Below, one piece after another: positions 1 through 6,815 of a DNA stretch of 16,820 bases. The stretch is from CAKRZE01 sp045617585 (GTDB lineage: Bacteria > Bacillota > Clostridia > Oscillospirales > CAG-272): positions 1-16,820 of the forward strand of contig JAZLIW010000082.1 in the NCBI GenBank assembly GCA_045617585.1, written 5' to 3'. The notes beneath the pieces were generated by a model. It had not been told where the DNA came from. It saw nothing but the letters and a program-made list of their open reading frames with translations, and did no database searches. The position numbers were made by a program, and so were the translations under genes. Each line of letters opens with the position of its first letter. The first letter of the stretch is position 1.

Positions 1-618
1 AATCCGGTCCGCGAGGACATCGAGGAGGTCCGCGCCTTCTGCCCCGTGGACTATCTGGTCAACGTCGTCCTCTCGGCAAAAAAGGAGATCCTCCGCTGCG
101 TCGCGGGCGACGTCGTCGAGGCGCACCGCGCGGGCTGCCGCTTCCTCGACACGCTCTATAAAGTAAAGATCCCCGCGCGGGCGGATATCGTCGTCGTTTC
201 CGCCGGCGGGTTCCCGAAGGACATGAATATGTATCAGGCGCAGAAGGCGCTGGACAACGCCAAGCACGCGGTCCGCGACGGGGGCGTCATCATCTGGGTC
301 GCCTCCTGCTCCGAGGGGCTCGGCGAAAAACACTTTGAGGAATGGATGCTCGGACACGAAAAGAGCGGGGATATGATCCCCCACATCCGGCGGGACTTCA
401 TCCTCGGCGGGCACAAGGCGGCGGCGATCGCCCTCGTCCTGGAAAAGGCGAAGATCATGCTGGTCTCCGACCTGCCCGACGATTTCGCCCGCGGCGTTTT
501 CATGGATCCCGAACCGACGGTGCAGAAGGCACTGGAGGACGCGTACGCGCTCCTCGGCAGCGACGCAAAGGTCATCGTCATGCCGTACGGAGGCTCCACC
601 CTCCCCACCGCGGAATAA
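1..618 (+). CDS. LarA-family nickel-dependent racemase/epimerase, C-terminal part (5' truncated)
   Basis: This reading frame is open from the first base and ends at TAA 616-618, so the window holds only the C-terminal 205 residues of a protein that normally has about 420. It begins NPVREDIEEV, the LarA segment just after the nucleotide-pincer domain. It continues with DYLVNVVL, SAGGFPKDMNMYQAQKAL and DGGVIIWVASCSEG, which match the C-terminal domain of the LarA (DUF2088) family. The Q and K in YQAQKAL sit where LarA keeps conserved active-site residues. LarA enzymes use a nickel-pincer nucleotide to racemise or epimerise 2-hydroxy acids; known family members act on lactate, malate and sugar acids such as gluconate. 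The cofactor-binding lysine and histidines lie in the missing part. The next gene, 15 nt away, is a sugar mutarotase, which favours a sugar-acid substrate over lactate (inference). The GTG at 46 is internal and not a start. Confidence 0.88.
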   Translation, partial: NPVREDIEEVRAFCPVDYLVNVVLSAKKEILRCVAGDVVEAHRAGCRFLDTLYKVKIPARADIVVVSAGGFPKDMNMYQAQKALDNAKHAVRDGGVIIWVASCSEGLGEKHFEEWMLGHEKSGDMIPHIRRDFILGGHKAAAIALVLEKAKIMLVSDLPDDFARGVFMDPEPTVQKALEDAYALLGSDAKVIVMPYGGSTLPTAE

Positions 619-633
619 GAAAGGAGATTTCTC

Positions 634-1086
634 ATGCTGAACAACATCCCGAAGATCCTGACAGGCGACATTCTGAAGGTCCTCTCCGACATGGGGCACG
701 GCGACGTGCTGATCATCGGAGACGCCAACTTCCCCGGCGAATCCATCTCGAAGACCACCTCGTACGGTTCCCTGCTCCGCTGCCCCGACACCGACACCGC
801 GACCCTCTTTGAGGCGATCCGTCCCTTCTTCCCGCTCGACGCCGCGTACAGCGAAAAGCCCGCCTGCGTCATGGCGGTCGCCGCCTCCGACCGCGCCCGC
901 GGTATGGAGGACCCCGCCGTGTGGAACGACTTCACCGAAGTCCTGCACCGGAGTTACCCCACTCTCTCCCTCGGTCAGATCGAGCGGATGGACTTCTACG
1001 CCGCGTCGAAAAAGGCATACGCCGTCATCGTGACCGGCGAGACCCGCCCCTACGGCAATCTTCTGCTCGTCAAAGGCTGCGTGTAA
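634..1086 (+). CDS. fucU: L-fucose mutarotase / RbsD-FucU family sugar mutarotase
   Basis: This 150-residue cytoplasmic protein is full length for the RbsD/FucU family. These enzymes interconvert the alpha and beta anomers of sugars: fucose in the case of FucU, ribose pyranose/furanose in RbsD. The signature residues are visible: GHGDVLIIGDANFP near the N-terminus (H22, D24, D30) and GETRPYGNLLLVKG at the C-terminus (E136, Y140, N142). The length and the YGN ending resemble FucU more than RbsD. The ATG follows AAAGGAG at a good distance and lies 15 nt after the LarA-family gene, so the two are probably cotranscribed. The exact sugar is not proven, because no other fucose genes are visible in the window. 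Confidence 0.88.
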   Translation: MLNNIPKILTGDILKVLSDMGHGDVLIIGDANFPGESISKTTSYGSLLRCPDTDTATLFEAIRPFFPLDAAYSEKPACVMAVAASDRARGMEDPAVWNDFTEVLHRSYPTLSLGQIERMDFYAASKKAYAVIVTGETRPYGNLLLVKGCV

Positions 1087-1108
1087 GCGGATCGCAGGAG
1101 CGATCCGC
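1087..1108. other. Small stem-loop just after fucU
   Basis: Directly after the fucU stop codon, GCGGATCG (1087-1094) and CGATCCGC (1101-1108) form a perfect 8-bp stem with a 6-nt CAGGAG loop. No T-tract follows, so it is not a terminator by itself. It could protect the 3' end of the fucU transcript or be a small dispersed palindrome. Confidence 0.5.
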
Positions 1109-1143
1109 AGTGAAATGCCTGCGGGCGTGAGGGGTTGAAATGC

Positions 1144-1175
1144 AAAACACCTGCTGAAAAGTCGGCAGGTGTTTT
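1144..1175. terminator. Bidirectional intrinsic terminator between fucU and the HAD gene
   Basis: AAAACACCTGCTGA (1144-1157) pairs with TCGGCAGGTGTTTT (1162-1175), giving a 14-bp stem with one wobble pair and a 4-nt loop. The A-run on one side and T-run on the other let it work for both convergent units: the LarA-fucU pair on the plus strand and the five-gene operon on the minus strand. Confidence 0.85.
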
Positions 1176-1209
1176 CTCATGTTTTCGGGTGGGAATGAGA
1201 TCGCTGCGG

Positions 1210-2025
1210 TCAGGAGAAGAGGGCTTCCTCCGCTTCGGCGAGGGAGGAGAGGATGAAATCGGGGCGGTCGGCGGGGGCTGCCGACGACGCGTCGGCAAGG
1301 GTCGTCTCTCCGGTCAGGACGAGGAGGGCGGTGATGCCGCTGCGTTTGCCGATCGCGATATCGGTATAGAGGCGGTCACCGAAGACGCACATCCGGTCGA
1401 AGGGGACGCCGCTGATCTCGCTCATCATCCTTGCCGCCGTCTCGTAGGGCTTGCCGAAACAGGTCGGGGACACCCCGGTCGAGGCGGTGACGAGCGCGGC
1501 GATCGCGCCGCTGTCGGGGATGAAGCCGCCCTCCACCGGGCAGTTGAGATCGGGATGGGTCGAGAGGTATTCCGCGCCGCCGCGGATCAGATCGCAGGCG
1601 ATCCGCAGCTTTTCATAGGTCAGCGTGGTGTCGAAGCTGGTCACGACGATCTCCGCGTCCTCCCGCAGTCCGATCCCCGCGCCGCGGAACTGCCTTTCCA
1701 GCTCCGGGGTCCCGACGAGATACACGCTCTTCCCGGGGCGGTGCGTCTTCAGGAAGGAGACAGTCACGTCCCCCGCGGTCAGGATCTCCCCCGCGCGCGG
1801 CGAAAAGCCCATGCGCGAAAGCTTCTCCGCGTAGAATTCCGGGTCGTGCGAGGCGTTGTTGGTGAAGAACAGCACCCGTCTGCCGCTTTCCCGCAGCCGG
1901 TTGATGAAGGAGACGGCAAACGGGAATACCCGCCCGCCGAGGTAGATTGTGCCGTCCATATCGAAGACGAAGAGTTCCTTCGCTCCGAGCGTCTTTTTCA
2001 GTTCGTTTTTCCCGGTTTCGGTCAT
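1210..2025 (-). CDS. HAD-superfamily IIA phosphatase (NagD/AraL/PNPP-like)
   Basis: This 271-residue cytoplasmic protein is a HAD hydrolase of subfamily IIA. Motif I is FVFDMDGT, with nucleophile D22 and general acid D24. Motif II is VLFFTNN, with T55. The motif III lysine lies in GKPYE (K192), and the metal-binding motif IV is GDRLYTDI (D217, D222). FTNN followed by GKP is typical of the NagD/4-nitrophenylphosphatase group, which dephosphorylates small phosphate esters such as nucleotides, sugar phosphates or phosphoglycolate; the substrate cannot be read from sequence. It is the last gene of the minus-strand operon. Its ATG lies 4 nt after the rnhB stop, and the GGGGAA of its ribosome binding site sits at the end of rnhB, suggesting translational coupling. 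The terminator at 1144-1175 follows. Confidence 0.9.
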   Translation of the reverse strand: MTETGKNELKKTLGAKELFVFDMDGTIYLGGRVFPFAVSFINRLRESGRRVLFFTNNASHDPEFYAEKLSRMGFSPRAGEILTAGDVTVSFLKTHRPGKSVYLVGTPELERQFRGAGIGLREDAEIVVTSFDTTLTYEKLRIACDLIRGGAEYLSTHPDLNCPVEGGFIPDSGAIAALVTASTGVSPTCFGKPYETAARMMSEISGVPFDRMCVFGDRLYTDIAIGKRSGITALLVLTGETTLADASSAAPADRPDFILSSLAEAEEALFS

Positions 2026-2029
2026 CGGT

Positions 2030-2638
2030 TCATTCCCCGTATTCGTGTTTTTTCTTCAGAAAGGTCACGCGGTGCGCCGGGCAGGGCCCGAGGCGGTTCA
2101 GCGCGATATAATGCGCCTTCGTCGGGTAGCCCTTATGGACCGCGAAGCCGTAGCCCGGACAGGTCCGGTCGAGCTCGGTCATATACCGGTCACGCGTCAC
2201 CTTGGCGAGGATCGACGCGGCGGCGATGCTCGGGCTTTTGGCGTCCCCCTTGACGATCGCCTCCGACGGGATGCCGAACGAGCCCGGACGGTTGCCGTCC
2301 ACGAGGACGAGATCGGGGCGGGGAGAGAGTTTTTCCACCGCGCGGCGCATGGCGAGCAGAGAGGCGTTCAGGATATTGATCTCATCGATCTCCTTTTCGT
2401 CCGCCATCGCGATGCCGTAGGAAAGAGCCTCCCGGCAGATGACGTCGAAAAGAGCCTCCCGCTTTTTTTCGGTCAGCTTCTTGGAGTCGTCCAGCCCCTC
2501 GATCACGAGCCCGTCGGGCAGGATGACCGCCGCGGCGCAGACCGGCCCGGCAAGCGGTCCTCTGCCGGCCTCGTCGGTGCCGCAGACGACGGAATAGCCC
2601 TTTGCGTGCGCCAGCGCTTCGTATTCGTAGGTCAGCAT
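2030..2638 (-). CDS. rnhB: Ribonuclease HII
   Basis: This 202-residue enzyme cuts the RNA strand of RNA/DNA hybrids and removes single ribonucleotides misincorporated into DNA. The family signature is clear: GTDEAGRGPLAGP with catalytic D22 and E23, DDSKKL at 51-55, VDGN with D114, then KGDAKSPSIAAASILAKVTRD and HKGYPTKAH. The length is normal for bacterial RNase HII. Its ATG overlaps the end of rbgA by 7 nt (2632-2638), and a GGAG ribosome binding site lies inside rbgA, so the two are translationally coupled. The order lepB-rbgA-rnhB is widely conserved in Firmicutes. Confidence 0.96.
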   Translation of the reverse strand: MLTYEYEALAHAKGYSVVCGTDEAGRGPLAGPVCAAAVILPDGLVIEGLDDSKKLTEKKREALFDVICREALSYGIAMADEKEIDEINILNASLLAMRRAVEKLSPRPDLVLVDGNRPGSFGIPSEAIVKGDAKSPSIAAASILAKVTRDRYMTELDRTCPGYGFAVHKGYPTKAHYIALNRLGPCPAHRVTFLKKKHEYGE

Positions 2639-3573
2639 TCCGGTTTCTCTCCTTCGTCAGCCGCCGGTTCCTTCCCGGGTTGTGACCCGGGTTGTAACCC
2701 GGACAGATCAGAGGGCAGCTCGAGCGTGATCCTGCCGATCTTCGCCGCGCGGAACTCGTCGAGCAGGACGCCCGCGCAGCGCTCCTCGTCGATCTCGCCG
2801 CCCGAGATCAGAAAGCCGCGCTTTCTCGCGATGATCTCAAACAGTTCCGCGTCGCTCTTTTCCGCGTACTGCCCCATTTCACCGAGCTTATAGCGCGCGG
2901 CGAACAGCGACGGGGCGCGGGAACGGAGCCTGCCGACCAGCAGGACGGCGAGAGACACGGTCTCCACCACGTCGTCCTTGATCGCGCCGGTCATCGCAAG
3001 GTTCTCGCCGACGCGCCGGTCCTCGAACTTGGGCCAGAGGACGCCGGGCGTGTCGAGCAGATCGAAGCCGTGCCCGGTCGGGACCCACTGCTTGTCGCGG
3101 GTGACGCCGGGGCGGTTCTCGACCTTCGCCTTCTTCTCTCCGGTCAGCTTGTTGATGAGCGAGGACTTCCCGACGTTCGGGATCCCGGCGATCATCAGCT
3201 TGAGCGTCCGCCCGCCCATGCCCTTTTTTTCGTTGCGGTCGATCTTCTCGGCGAGCGCGGCGCGGACGCCGGGGAGCAGGCGGGTCATGCCCTCTCCCGT
3301 GACCGTGTCGATCGCGAGGAAGGAACGCCCCTGCGCCTCAAAATATTTTTTCCATTCCGCGGTCGCCGCGGGGTCGGCAAGGGAGGACTTGGTCAGCACG
3401 GTCAGGACCGGCTTGTTCCCCACCATGCGGGGCAGCTCCGGGTTTGCGGAGCTGTACGGGATGCGTGCGTCGAGCAGCTCGATCACGAGGTCGATCTGCG
3501 GGAGCAATTCACCGATCATACGGCGCGTTTTCGCCATATGGCCGGGGAACCACTGGATGATATCGGTCGGCAT
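2632..3573 (-). CDS. rbgA: Ribosome biogenesis GTPase RbgA (YlqF), with an atypical G4 motif
   Basis: This 313-residue protein is a circularly permuted GTPase for late 50S subunit assembly. The permuted order is visible: the N-terminal WFPGHMAK carries the family histidine (H12), then comes the G4 position, then G1 GIPNVGKSS (130-138), the G2 region RPGVTRDKQW and G3 DTPGVLWPKF (174-183). The C-terminal ISGGEID region fits the RNA-binding domain. The G4 motif, normally NKxD for guanine specificity, reads TKSS at 61-64; the DNA (acc aag tcc tcc on the coding strand) confirms this. The ATG follows AAAGGAG. It sits 87 nt downstream of lepB and overlaps rnhB. The C-terminal tail (about 290-313) is low complexity and is encoded partly by a small palindromic repeat. 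Confidence 0.93.
   Translation of the reverse strand: MPTDIIQWFPGHMAKTRRMIGELLPQIDLVIELLDARIPYSSANPELPRMVGNKPVLTVLTKSSLADPAATAEWKKYFEAQGRSFLAIDTVTGEGMTRLLPGVRAALAEKIDRNEKKGMGGRTLKLMIAGIPNVGKSSLINKLTGEKKAKVENRPGVTRDKQWVPTGHGFDLLDTPGVLWPKFEDRRVGENLAMTGAIKDDVVETVSLAVLLVGRLRSRAPSLFAARYKLGEMGQYAEKSDAELFEIIARKRGFLISGGEIDEERCAGVLLDEFRAAKIGRITLELPSDLSGLQPGSQPGKEPAADEGEKPEC
2674..2702. repeat. Short direct/palindromic repeat in the rbgA tail
   Basis: CCCGGGTTGT occurs twice (2674-2683 and 2686-2695). The second copy continues into AACCCGG, so CCGGGTT-GT-AACCCGG (2687-2702) is an inverted repeat. It encodes the low-complexity SGLQPGSQPG part of the RbgA tail, which suggests local slippage or insertion of a tiny palindrome at a tolerant site. 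Confidence 0.6.
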
Positions 3574-3616
3574 TGCGTTTCTCCTTTCATTCGGACGGGG
3601 ATCGGGTAAGCGATAC

Positions 3617-3652
3617 GAAAACGGGGCCGTCTCACCGCCGTGATCCGACCCC
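3617..3652 (-). terminator. Imperfect hairpin in the lepB-rbgA gap, possible weak terminator or attenuator
   Basis: On the minus strand, the stretch from 3652 to 3623 folds into a 13-position stem with three mismatches (outer GGGG/CCCC, inner GTGA/TCAC). A short T-run follows at 3621-3618. It lies in the 87-nt gap between lepB and rbgA and may reduce read-through into rbgA-rnhB-HAD. Confidence 0.4.
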
Positions 3653-3660
3653 GCGTCCCT

Positions 3661-4389
3661 TCAGTTGACCGCTCCGAATGCGGAGAAGGGCAAAATGCGG
3701 AACAGTACGTGCCCGCCGATCAGTTCCTCTTCGATCAGACCGATCGGGGCGTAACGGCTGTCGCTCGAACCGTTGCGGTTGTCTCCCATGACGAAGACCT
3801 TGCCTTCGGGAACGGTGAAACAGCCGTTTTCGTCGAGCTGATAGATGCTGTAATAGTCCTCCGTCTTCATCGCGAAGGAGTCCTTGTGATAGACGTAGTC
3901 CTCCTCCAGCTCCTTGCCGTCGACCGTGACCTTCCAGTTCTCGAAGTCGATCGAGACCGTCTGTCCGCCGGTGGCGATCACCCGCTTGACGAGCGGCTTA
4001 TACGAATAGGACTTGGACTGGCAGATCACGATATCGCCGGTCTTCGGCTTGTAGCCGAGCTCCCAGACGAAGACGCGGTCGCCGTCGGTCAGCGTCCGGT
4101 TCATCGAAGAGCCGTCCACCATCGCGACGCGGAACACGAAATTGAAGCAGAGGAAGGTGCAGGCGACGGCGATCGCCATCACCTCGATGATATCAAAGAT
4201 CTCGGATAAGAGGTCAAAGGGCTTTTTCTCCGGCGCGGGCTTGGTTTCCCCGTCCGGTGCCGTTCCGCTTTCCTCTCCGGGGTCAGCAGAGCCGATCCCT
4301 GGTTCCGCGGAGCCGACCGGGGCTTCTGCCGGGAGCTCGTCACGTGCGGGAAGCCCGTCACGCGCGGGGGATTCTTCGTTTGGATTCAC
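3661..4389 (-). CDS. lepB: Signal peptidase I with a long acidic N-terminal extension
   Basis: This 242-residue membrane protease cleaves signal peptides from exported proteins. Residues 1-57 are a Pro/Glu/Ala-rich cytoplasmic extension with a repeated LPARD motif. One membrane segment follows (about 68-90). The catalytic serine is S95 in DGSSMNRTL and the general base lysine is K135 in KPLVKRVIA. The GDNRNGSSDSRY box near 198-209 is the conserved C-terminal family motif. The length is typical once the extension is counted. The start is a GTG 30 nt after the phosphoglycerate mutase stop, with GGAGAAAGG upstream. The upstream frame is open only back to that TAA, and the next ATG would cut into the membrane segment. 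It precedes rbgA and rnhB as in many Firmicutes. Confidence 0.93.
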   Translation of the reverse strand: MNPNEESPARDGLPARDELPAEAPVGSAEPGIGSADPGEESGTAPDGETKPAPEKKPFDLLSEIFDIIEVMAIAVACTFLCFNFVFRVAMVDGSSMNRTLTDGDRVFVWELGYKPKTGDIVICQSKSYSYKPLVKRVIATGGQTVSIDFENWKVTVDGKELEEDYVYHKDSFAMKTEDYYSIYQLDENGCFTVPEGKVFVMGDNRNGSSDSRYAPIGLIEEELIGGHVLFRILPFSAFGAVN

Positions 4390-4419
4390 GGTGGTGTCCG
4401 CCTTTCTCCGATGATTTTT

Positions 4420-5616
4420 TTATTTGACGATCATGAGGCTCATGAGGTCGTGCCCGTGCGGCAGGTATCTGCCGGTCGCGCGCGCGGTCTCCTCGTTGAA
4501 GGTCCCGGGGCCCGCGATCTCCATATCCGACCGGTAGAGCATGAACGGGACGGGGTCCATCGTATGCGTCCGGCGGCAGATCGGCGTGGGATGGTCGGGC
4601 AGGGTCAGGATGCGGAAGTCCTCGCCCGTGCTCTTCAGGTATTCGTAGATCGGGGTCAGGATCTCACTGTCGATCTTCTCGATCGAGAGGATCTTGTTGT
4701 CGAGCTCGGCGCGGTGCCCCGACTCGTCGGGCGCCTCCACGTGGATATAGACGTAATCGTACCCGTCCTCAAACGCCCGGATGCCCGCCTCCGCCTTGCC
4801 GCGGTAGTTGGTATGGACGTTGCCGGTCGCTCCCTCGACGTCGATCGAGGTCATGCCGGCGCAAAGGCCGATCCCCTTGATGAGGTCGACCGCCGAGATC
4901 ACGGCGCTCTTCAGTCCCCACTTTTCGGAGAAGGACGGGAGCGCGGGCTTTCCGCCGGGGGACCAGAGCCAGATCGAGTTTGCGGGACGCAGACCGCGCG
5001 CGCGGCGCGCCTCGTTGACCGGATGGTGATCGAGGAGCTCGAAGCTCTTTTTATACAGCGTGAGATAGGGCTCGCCCGGCAGATAGTCGGTCACCTTCTG
5101 ACCGAGGATGTCGTGCGGGCGCATGAACTCCCGGTATGCCGGGGGCTCGGACCAAAGCAGGCAGTGCCGGTAGCTGACGCCGGGATAGAAATGCCGTTCC
5201 CCGGTGCCGAACGCTTCCTCCACCGAGCGGATCAGCTCTGCCGCCTCGGCGGTCGTGATCTCGTCGGCGCTGTGGTCGATCATCGTCTTTTGCTCGTAGG
5301 GCTCGTCCTCCGAGACCGTGACCACGTTGCAGCGGAAGGCGATCTCGTCGTCCTTCATGGTCAGCCCCATCGAGACCGCCTCGAGCGGGGAGCGGCCCTT
5401 CGAATAGACCTTCGGGTCGTAGGACATGATACCGAGGTTCGCGGTATCGCTTTCGGGCACCATGCCCTCGGGAACGTTCGAGACCGTGCCGACCAGCGAT
5501 CTTCTGACCAGCGCGTCCATCATCGGCTTCTTTGCCGCGGCGTAAGGGGTCTTTCCGTCAAGCGCGGGGATCGGATAGTCCGCCGCGCCGTCGTATACGA
5601 TGACTGCGTATTTCAT
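4420..5616 (-). CDS. apgM: 2,3-bisphosphoglycerate-independent phosphoglycerate mutase, archaeal type
   Basis: This 398-residue alkaline-phosphatase-superfamily enzyme is predicted to interconvert 3- and 2-phosphoglycerate in glycolysis. The two-metal site can be traced: D9 (IVYDGAAD), S56 (PESDTANLG), D297 and H301 (HVEAPDESGH), D341 and H342 (LPDHPTP), and H351 (RRTHTMDPVPF). The order and the HVEAPDESGH box match the archaeal ApgM group of about 400 residues, not the roughly 510-residue GpmI type. A sister group in this family has been annotated as a proposed homoserine kinase, which remains an alternative; no threonine genes are nearby. GGGAGA precedes the ATG, and a strong promoter lies at 5655-5683. 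It is the first gene of the operon with lepB, rbgA, rnhB and the HAD phosphatase. Confidence 0.88.
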   Translation of the reverse strand: MKYAVIVYDGAADYPIPALDGKTPYAAAKKPMMDALVRRSLVGTVSNVPEGMVPESDTANLGIMSYDPKVYSKGRSPLEAVSMGLTMKDDEIAFRCNVVTVSEDEPYEQKTMIDHSADEITTAEAAELIRSVEEAFGTGERHFYPGVSYRHCLLWSEPPAYREFMRPHDILGQKVTDYLPGEPYLTLYKKSFELLDHHPVNEARRARGLRPANSIWLWSPGGKPALPSFSEKWGLKSAVISAVDLIKGIGLCAGMTSIDVEGATGNVHTNYRGKAEAGIRAFEDGYDYVYIHVEAPDESGHRAELDNKILSIEKIDSEILTPIYEYLKSTGEDFRILTLPDHPTPICRRTHTMDPVPFMLYRSDMEIAGPGTFNEETARATGRYLPHGHDLMSLMIVK

Positions 5617-5654
5617 ACGGTTCTCCCATGAACAGATTGAATTATCAACTATTG

Positions 5655-5683
5655 ATTATACCACGCTTTTTCCCCTTTGGCAA
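5655..5683 (-). promoter_or_regulatory. SigA-type promoter of the apgM-lepB-rbgA-rnhB-HAD operon
   Basis: Read on the minus strand: -35 TTGCCA (5683-5678), a 17-bp spacer ending in TGG, and a perfect -10 TATAAT (5660-5655) with an extended TGn. It lies about 39 nt upstream of the apgM start. The -35 overlaps a small hairpin, CCCCTT/AAGGGG (5672-5687). Confidence 0.88.
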
Positions 5684-5719
5684 GGGGTATTTTATGAACG
5701 TCCCGAAAAGAAAAGCGTT

Positions 5720-6532
5720 TCACTCCTCTTTGCGGAACAGAAGGAGGACGAAGTCGCAGGTGACGGTCAGCGCGCCGATCTCATCCAGCTTTTTCAGGTC
5801 GGCGGAAGTCGTATTATGGCTGTACGGCGTCATCGAAAAGAGGTCGGCGACCGCGCCGTGATCGGGCAGGGACGCGGGAAAGACGCATTCCGCGCGGCGG
5901 ACGAGAGTAAAGCCCGCGGGGACGGTCTCGTCCGTCTCGGTCTCGTAGACCGAGTCGTAGACGCGCTCCTTGAGCTCGTAGAGATGGCGCGCGCCGGGCA
6001 TGACCTTGAGCAGATACCCGCCCGCGGTCAGGCAGCGGAAATATTCCTCCGGAACGAGCGGCGCGAAGAGATTGGCGATCAGCGCGGCGCTCCCGTCGGT
6101 GACCGGGAGGGAGAAGACGCTCGCCACGGCGAAGACCGCTTCCCCGCCCCGCTTTGCCGCGAGGTTGACCGCCTCCTTCGAGATATCGACGCCGAGGACG
6201 GGGCGGCAGTATTTCCCGCCGATCCGCACGGTGTACCAGCCCTCTCCGCAGCCCGCGTCCATGACGCCGCCCGCGGGGAGAGACGCCGGGAGGAAGGAAA
6301 GGATCGCGTCGGCAAGCGGCTGATAGTATCCCGCGTCGAGGAACGCCCTGCGCGCGCGGACCATCGTCCGGTCGTCCCCGTGCTGCCGGTCTCCCGACCG
6401 CTGGGAGAGAAGGAGATTGAGATAACCGCTTTTCGCGCGGTCGAAGGAATGGTGATTTTCACATTCCGCCGTCCGTTCCGTCAGCGTGAGCGGCTGACGG
6501 CAGACGGGACAGCGGAGCATCGGATCGGACAT
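5720..6532 (-). CDS. rlmA: 23S rRNA (guanine-N1)-methyltransferase, RlmA family
   Basis: This 270-residue SAM-dependent enzyme methylates N1 of a guanine in 23S rRNA helix 35 (G745 in E. coli RlmA(I), G748 in the Gram-positive RlmA(II)/TlrB). The N-terminal zinc site is seen as C8, C11, C24 and H28 (LRCPVC and ECENHH). The family segment FDRAKSGYLNLLLSQ, then the GDDRTMVRARRAFLDAGYY stretch, is diagnostic. SAM motif I is GGVMDAGCGEG (88-98). In a Firmicute the RlmA(II) target is more likely (inference). The ATG follows AAGGGAGA and has its own promoter at 6569-6597. No convincing terminator is seen after the stop, so some read-through into the apgM operon is possible. Confidence 0.92.
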   Translation of the reverse strand: MSDPMLRCPVCRQPLTLTERTAECENHHSFDRAKSGYLNLLLSQRSGDRQHGDDRTMVRARRAFLDAGYYQPLADAILSFLPASLPAGGVMDAGCGEGWYTVRIGGKYCRPVLGVDISKEAVNLAAKRGGEAVFAVASVFSLPVTDGSAALIANLFAPLVPEEYFRCLTAGGYLLKVMPGARHLYELKERVYDSVYETETDETVPAGFTLVRRAECVFPASLPDHGAVADLFSMTPYSHNTTSADLKKLDEIGALTVTCDFVLLLFRKEE

Positions 6533-6568
6533 GGACGTTTCTCCCTTATAAACCTGATTTTCCTATTC

Positions 6569-6597
6569 ATTATAGCATCCGCGCGGGCAAATGGCAA
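6569..6597 (-). promoter_or_regulatory. SigA-type promoter of rlmA
   Basis: Read on the minus strand: -35 TTGCCA (6597-6592), a 17-bp spacer ending in TGC, and -10 TATAAT (6574-6569). It lies 36 nt upstream of the rlmA ATG and shares the TTGCCA box and TATAATNAAT context with the apgM promoter. Confidence 0.88.
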
Positions 6598-6672
6598 GAG
6601 GAAAAACGCCCGTTTCGTCGAAAAGAGCAAAACGGAGCGGCAAAATTCGTCATGTTTTCCTGGCGGAAGCCG

Positions 6673-6701
6673 TTGAAATCCGTCGGAATCCGTGTTATAA
6701 T
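6673..6701 (+). promoter_or_regulatory. SigA-type promoter of the 1266-residue cohesin/dockerin protein
   Basis: -35 TTGAAA (6673-6678), a 17-bp spacer ending in TGT, and -10 TATAAT (6696-6701). It starts a leader of roughly 105 nt before the ATG at 6816. It diverges from the rlmA promoter. Confidence 0.87.
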
Positions 6702-6713
6702 GAAGATGTATCA

Positions 6714-6743
6714 GTATCCGCAAAACGGTGAACGTGCGGATAC
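6714..6743 (+). other. Stem-loop at the 5' end of the leader RNA
   Basis: GTATCCGC (6714-6721) pairs with GCGGATAC (6736-6743), and an inner ACG/CGT helix forms after a bulge. With the -10 ending at 6701, transcription should start near 6708, so the hairpin sits almost at the 5' end of the mRNA. That placement would suit stabilisation against 5'-end decay (inference). No known riboswitch was recognised. Confidence 0.5.
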
Positions 6744-6815
6744 CGGACCGACGAAGAGCCGAAAAACGACAGGACCTCCCCGTCCGGCAGCGGAAGGGGT
6801 AACATAAGGAGAACC

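Noticed and set aside
1135..2253. 372-residue plus-strand frame across the HAD and rnhB genes
   Set aside because: It is antisense to two well-recognised enzymes and starts within the terminator region.
5672..5687. Terminator for rlmA at the CCCCTT/AAGGGG hairpin
   Set aside because: On the minus strand it is followed by A residues and not T residues, and it overlaps the -35 box of the apgM promoter.
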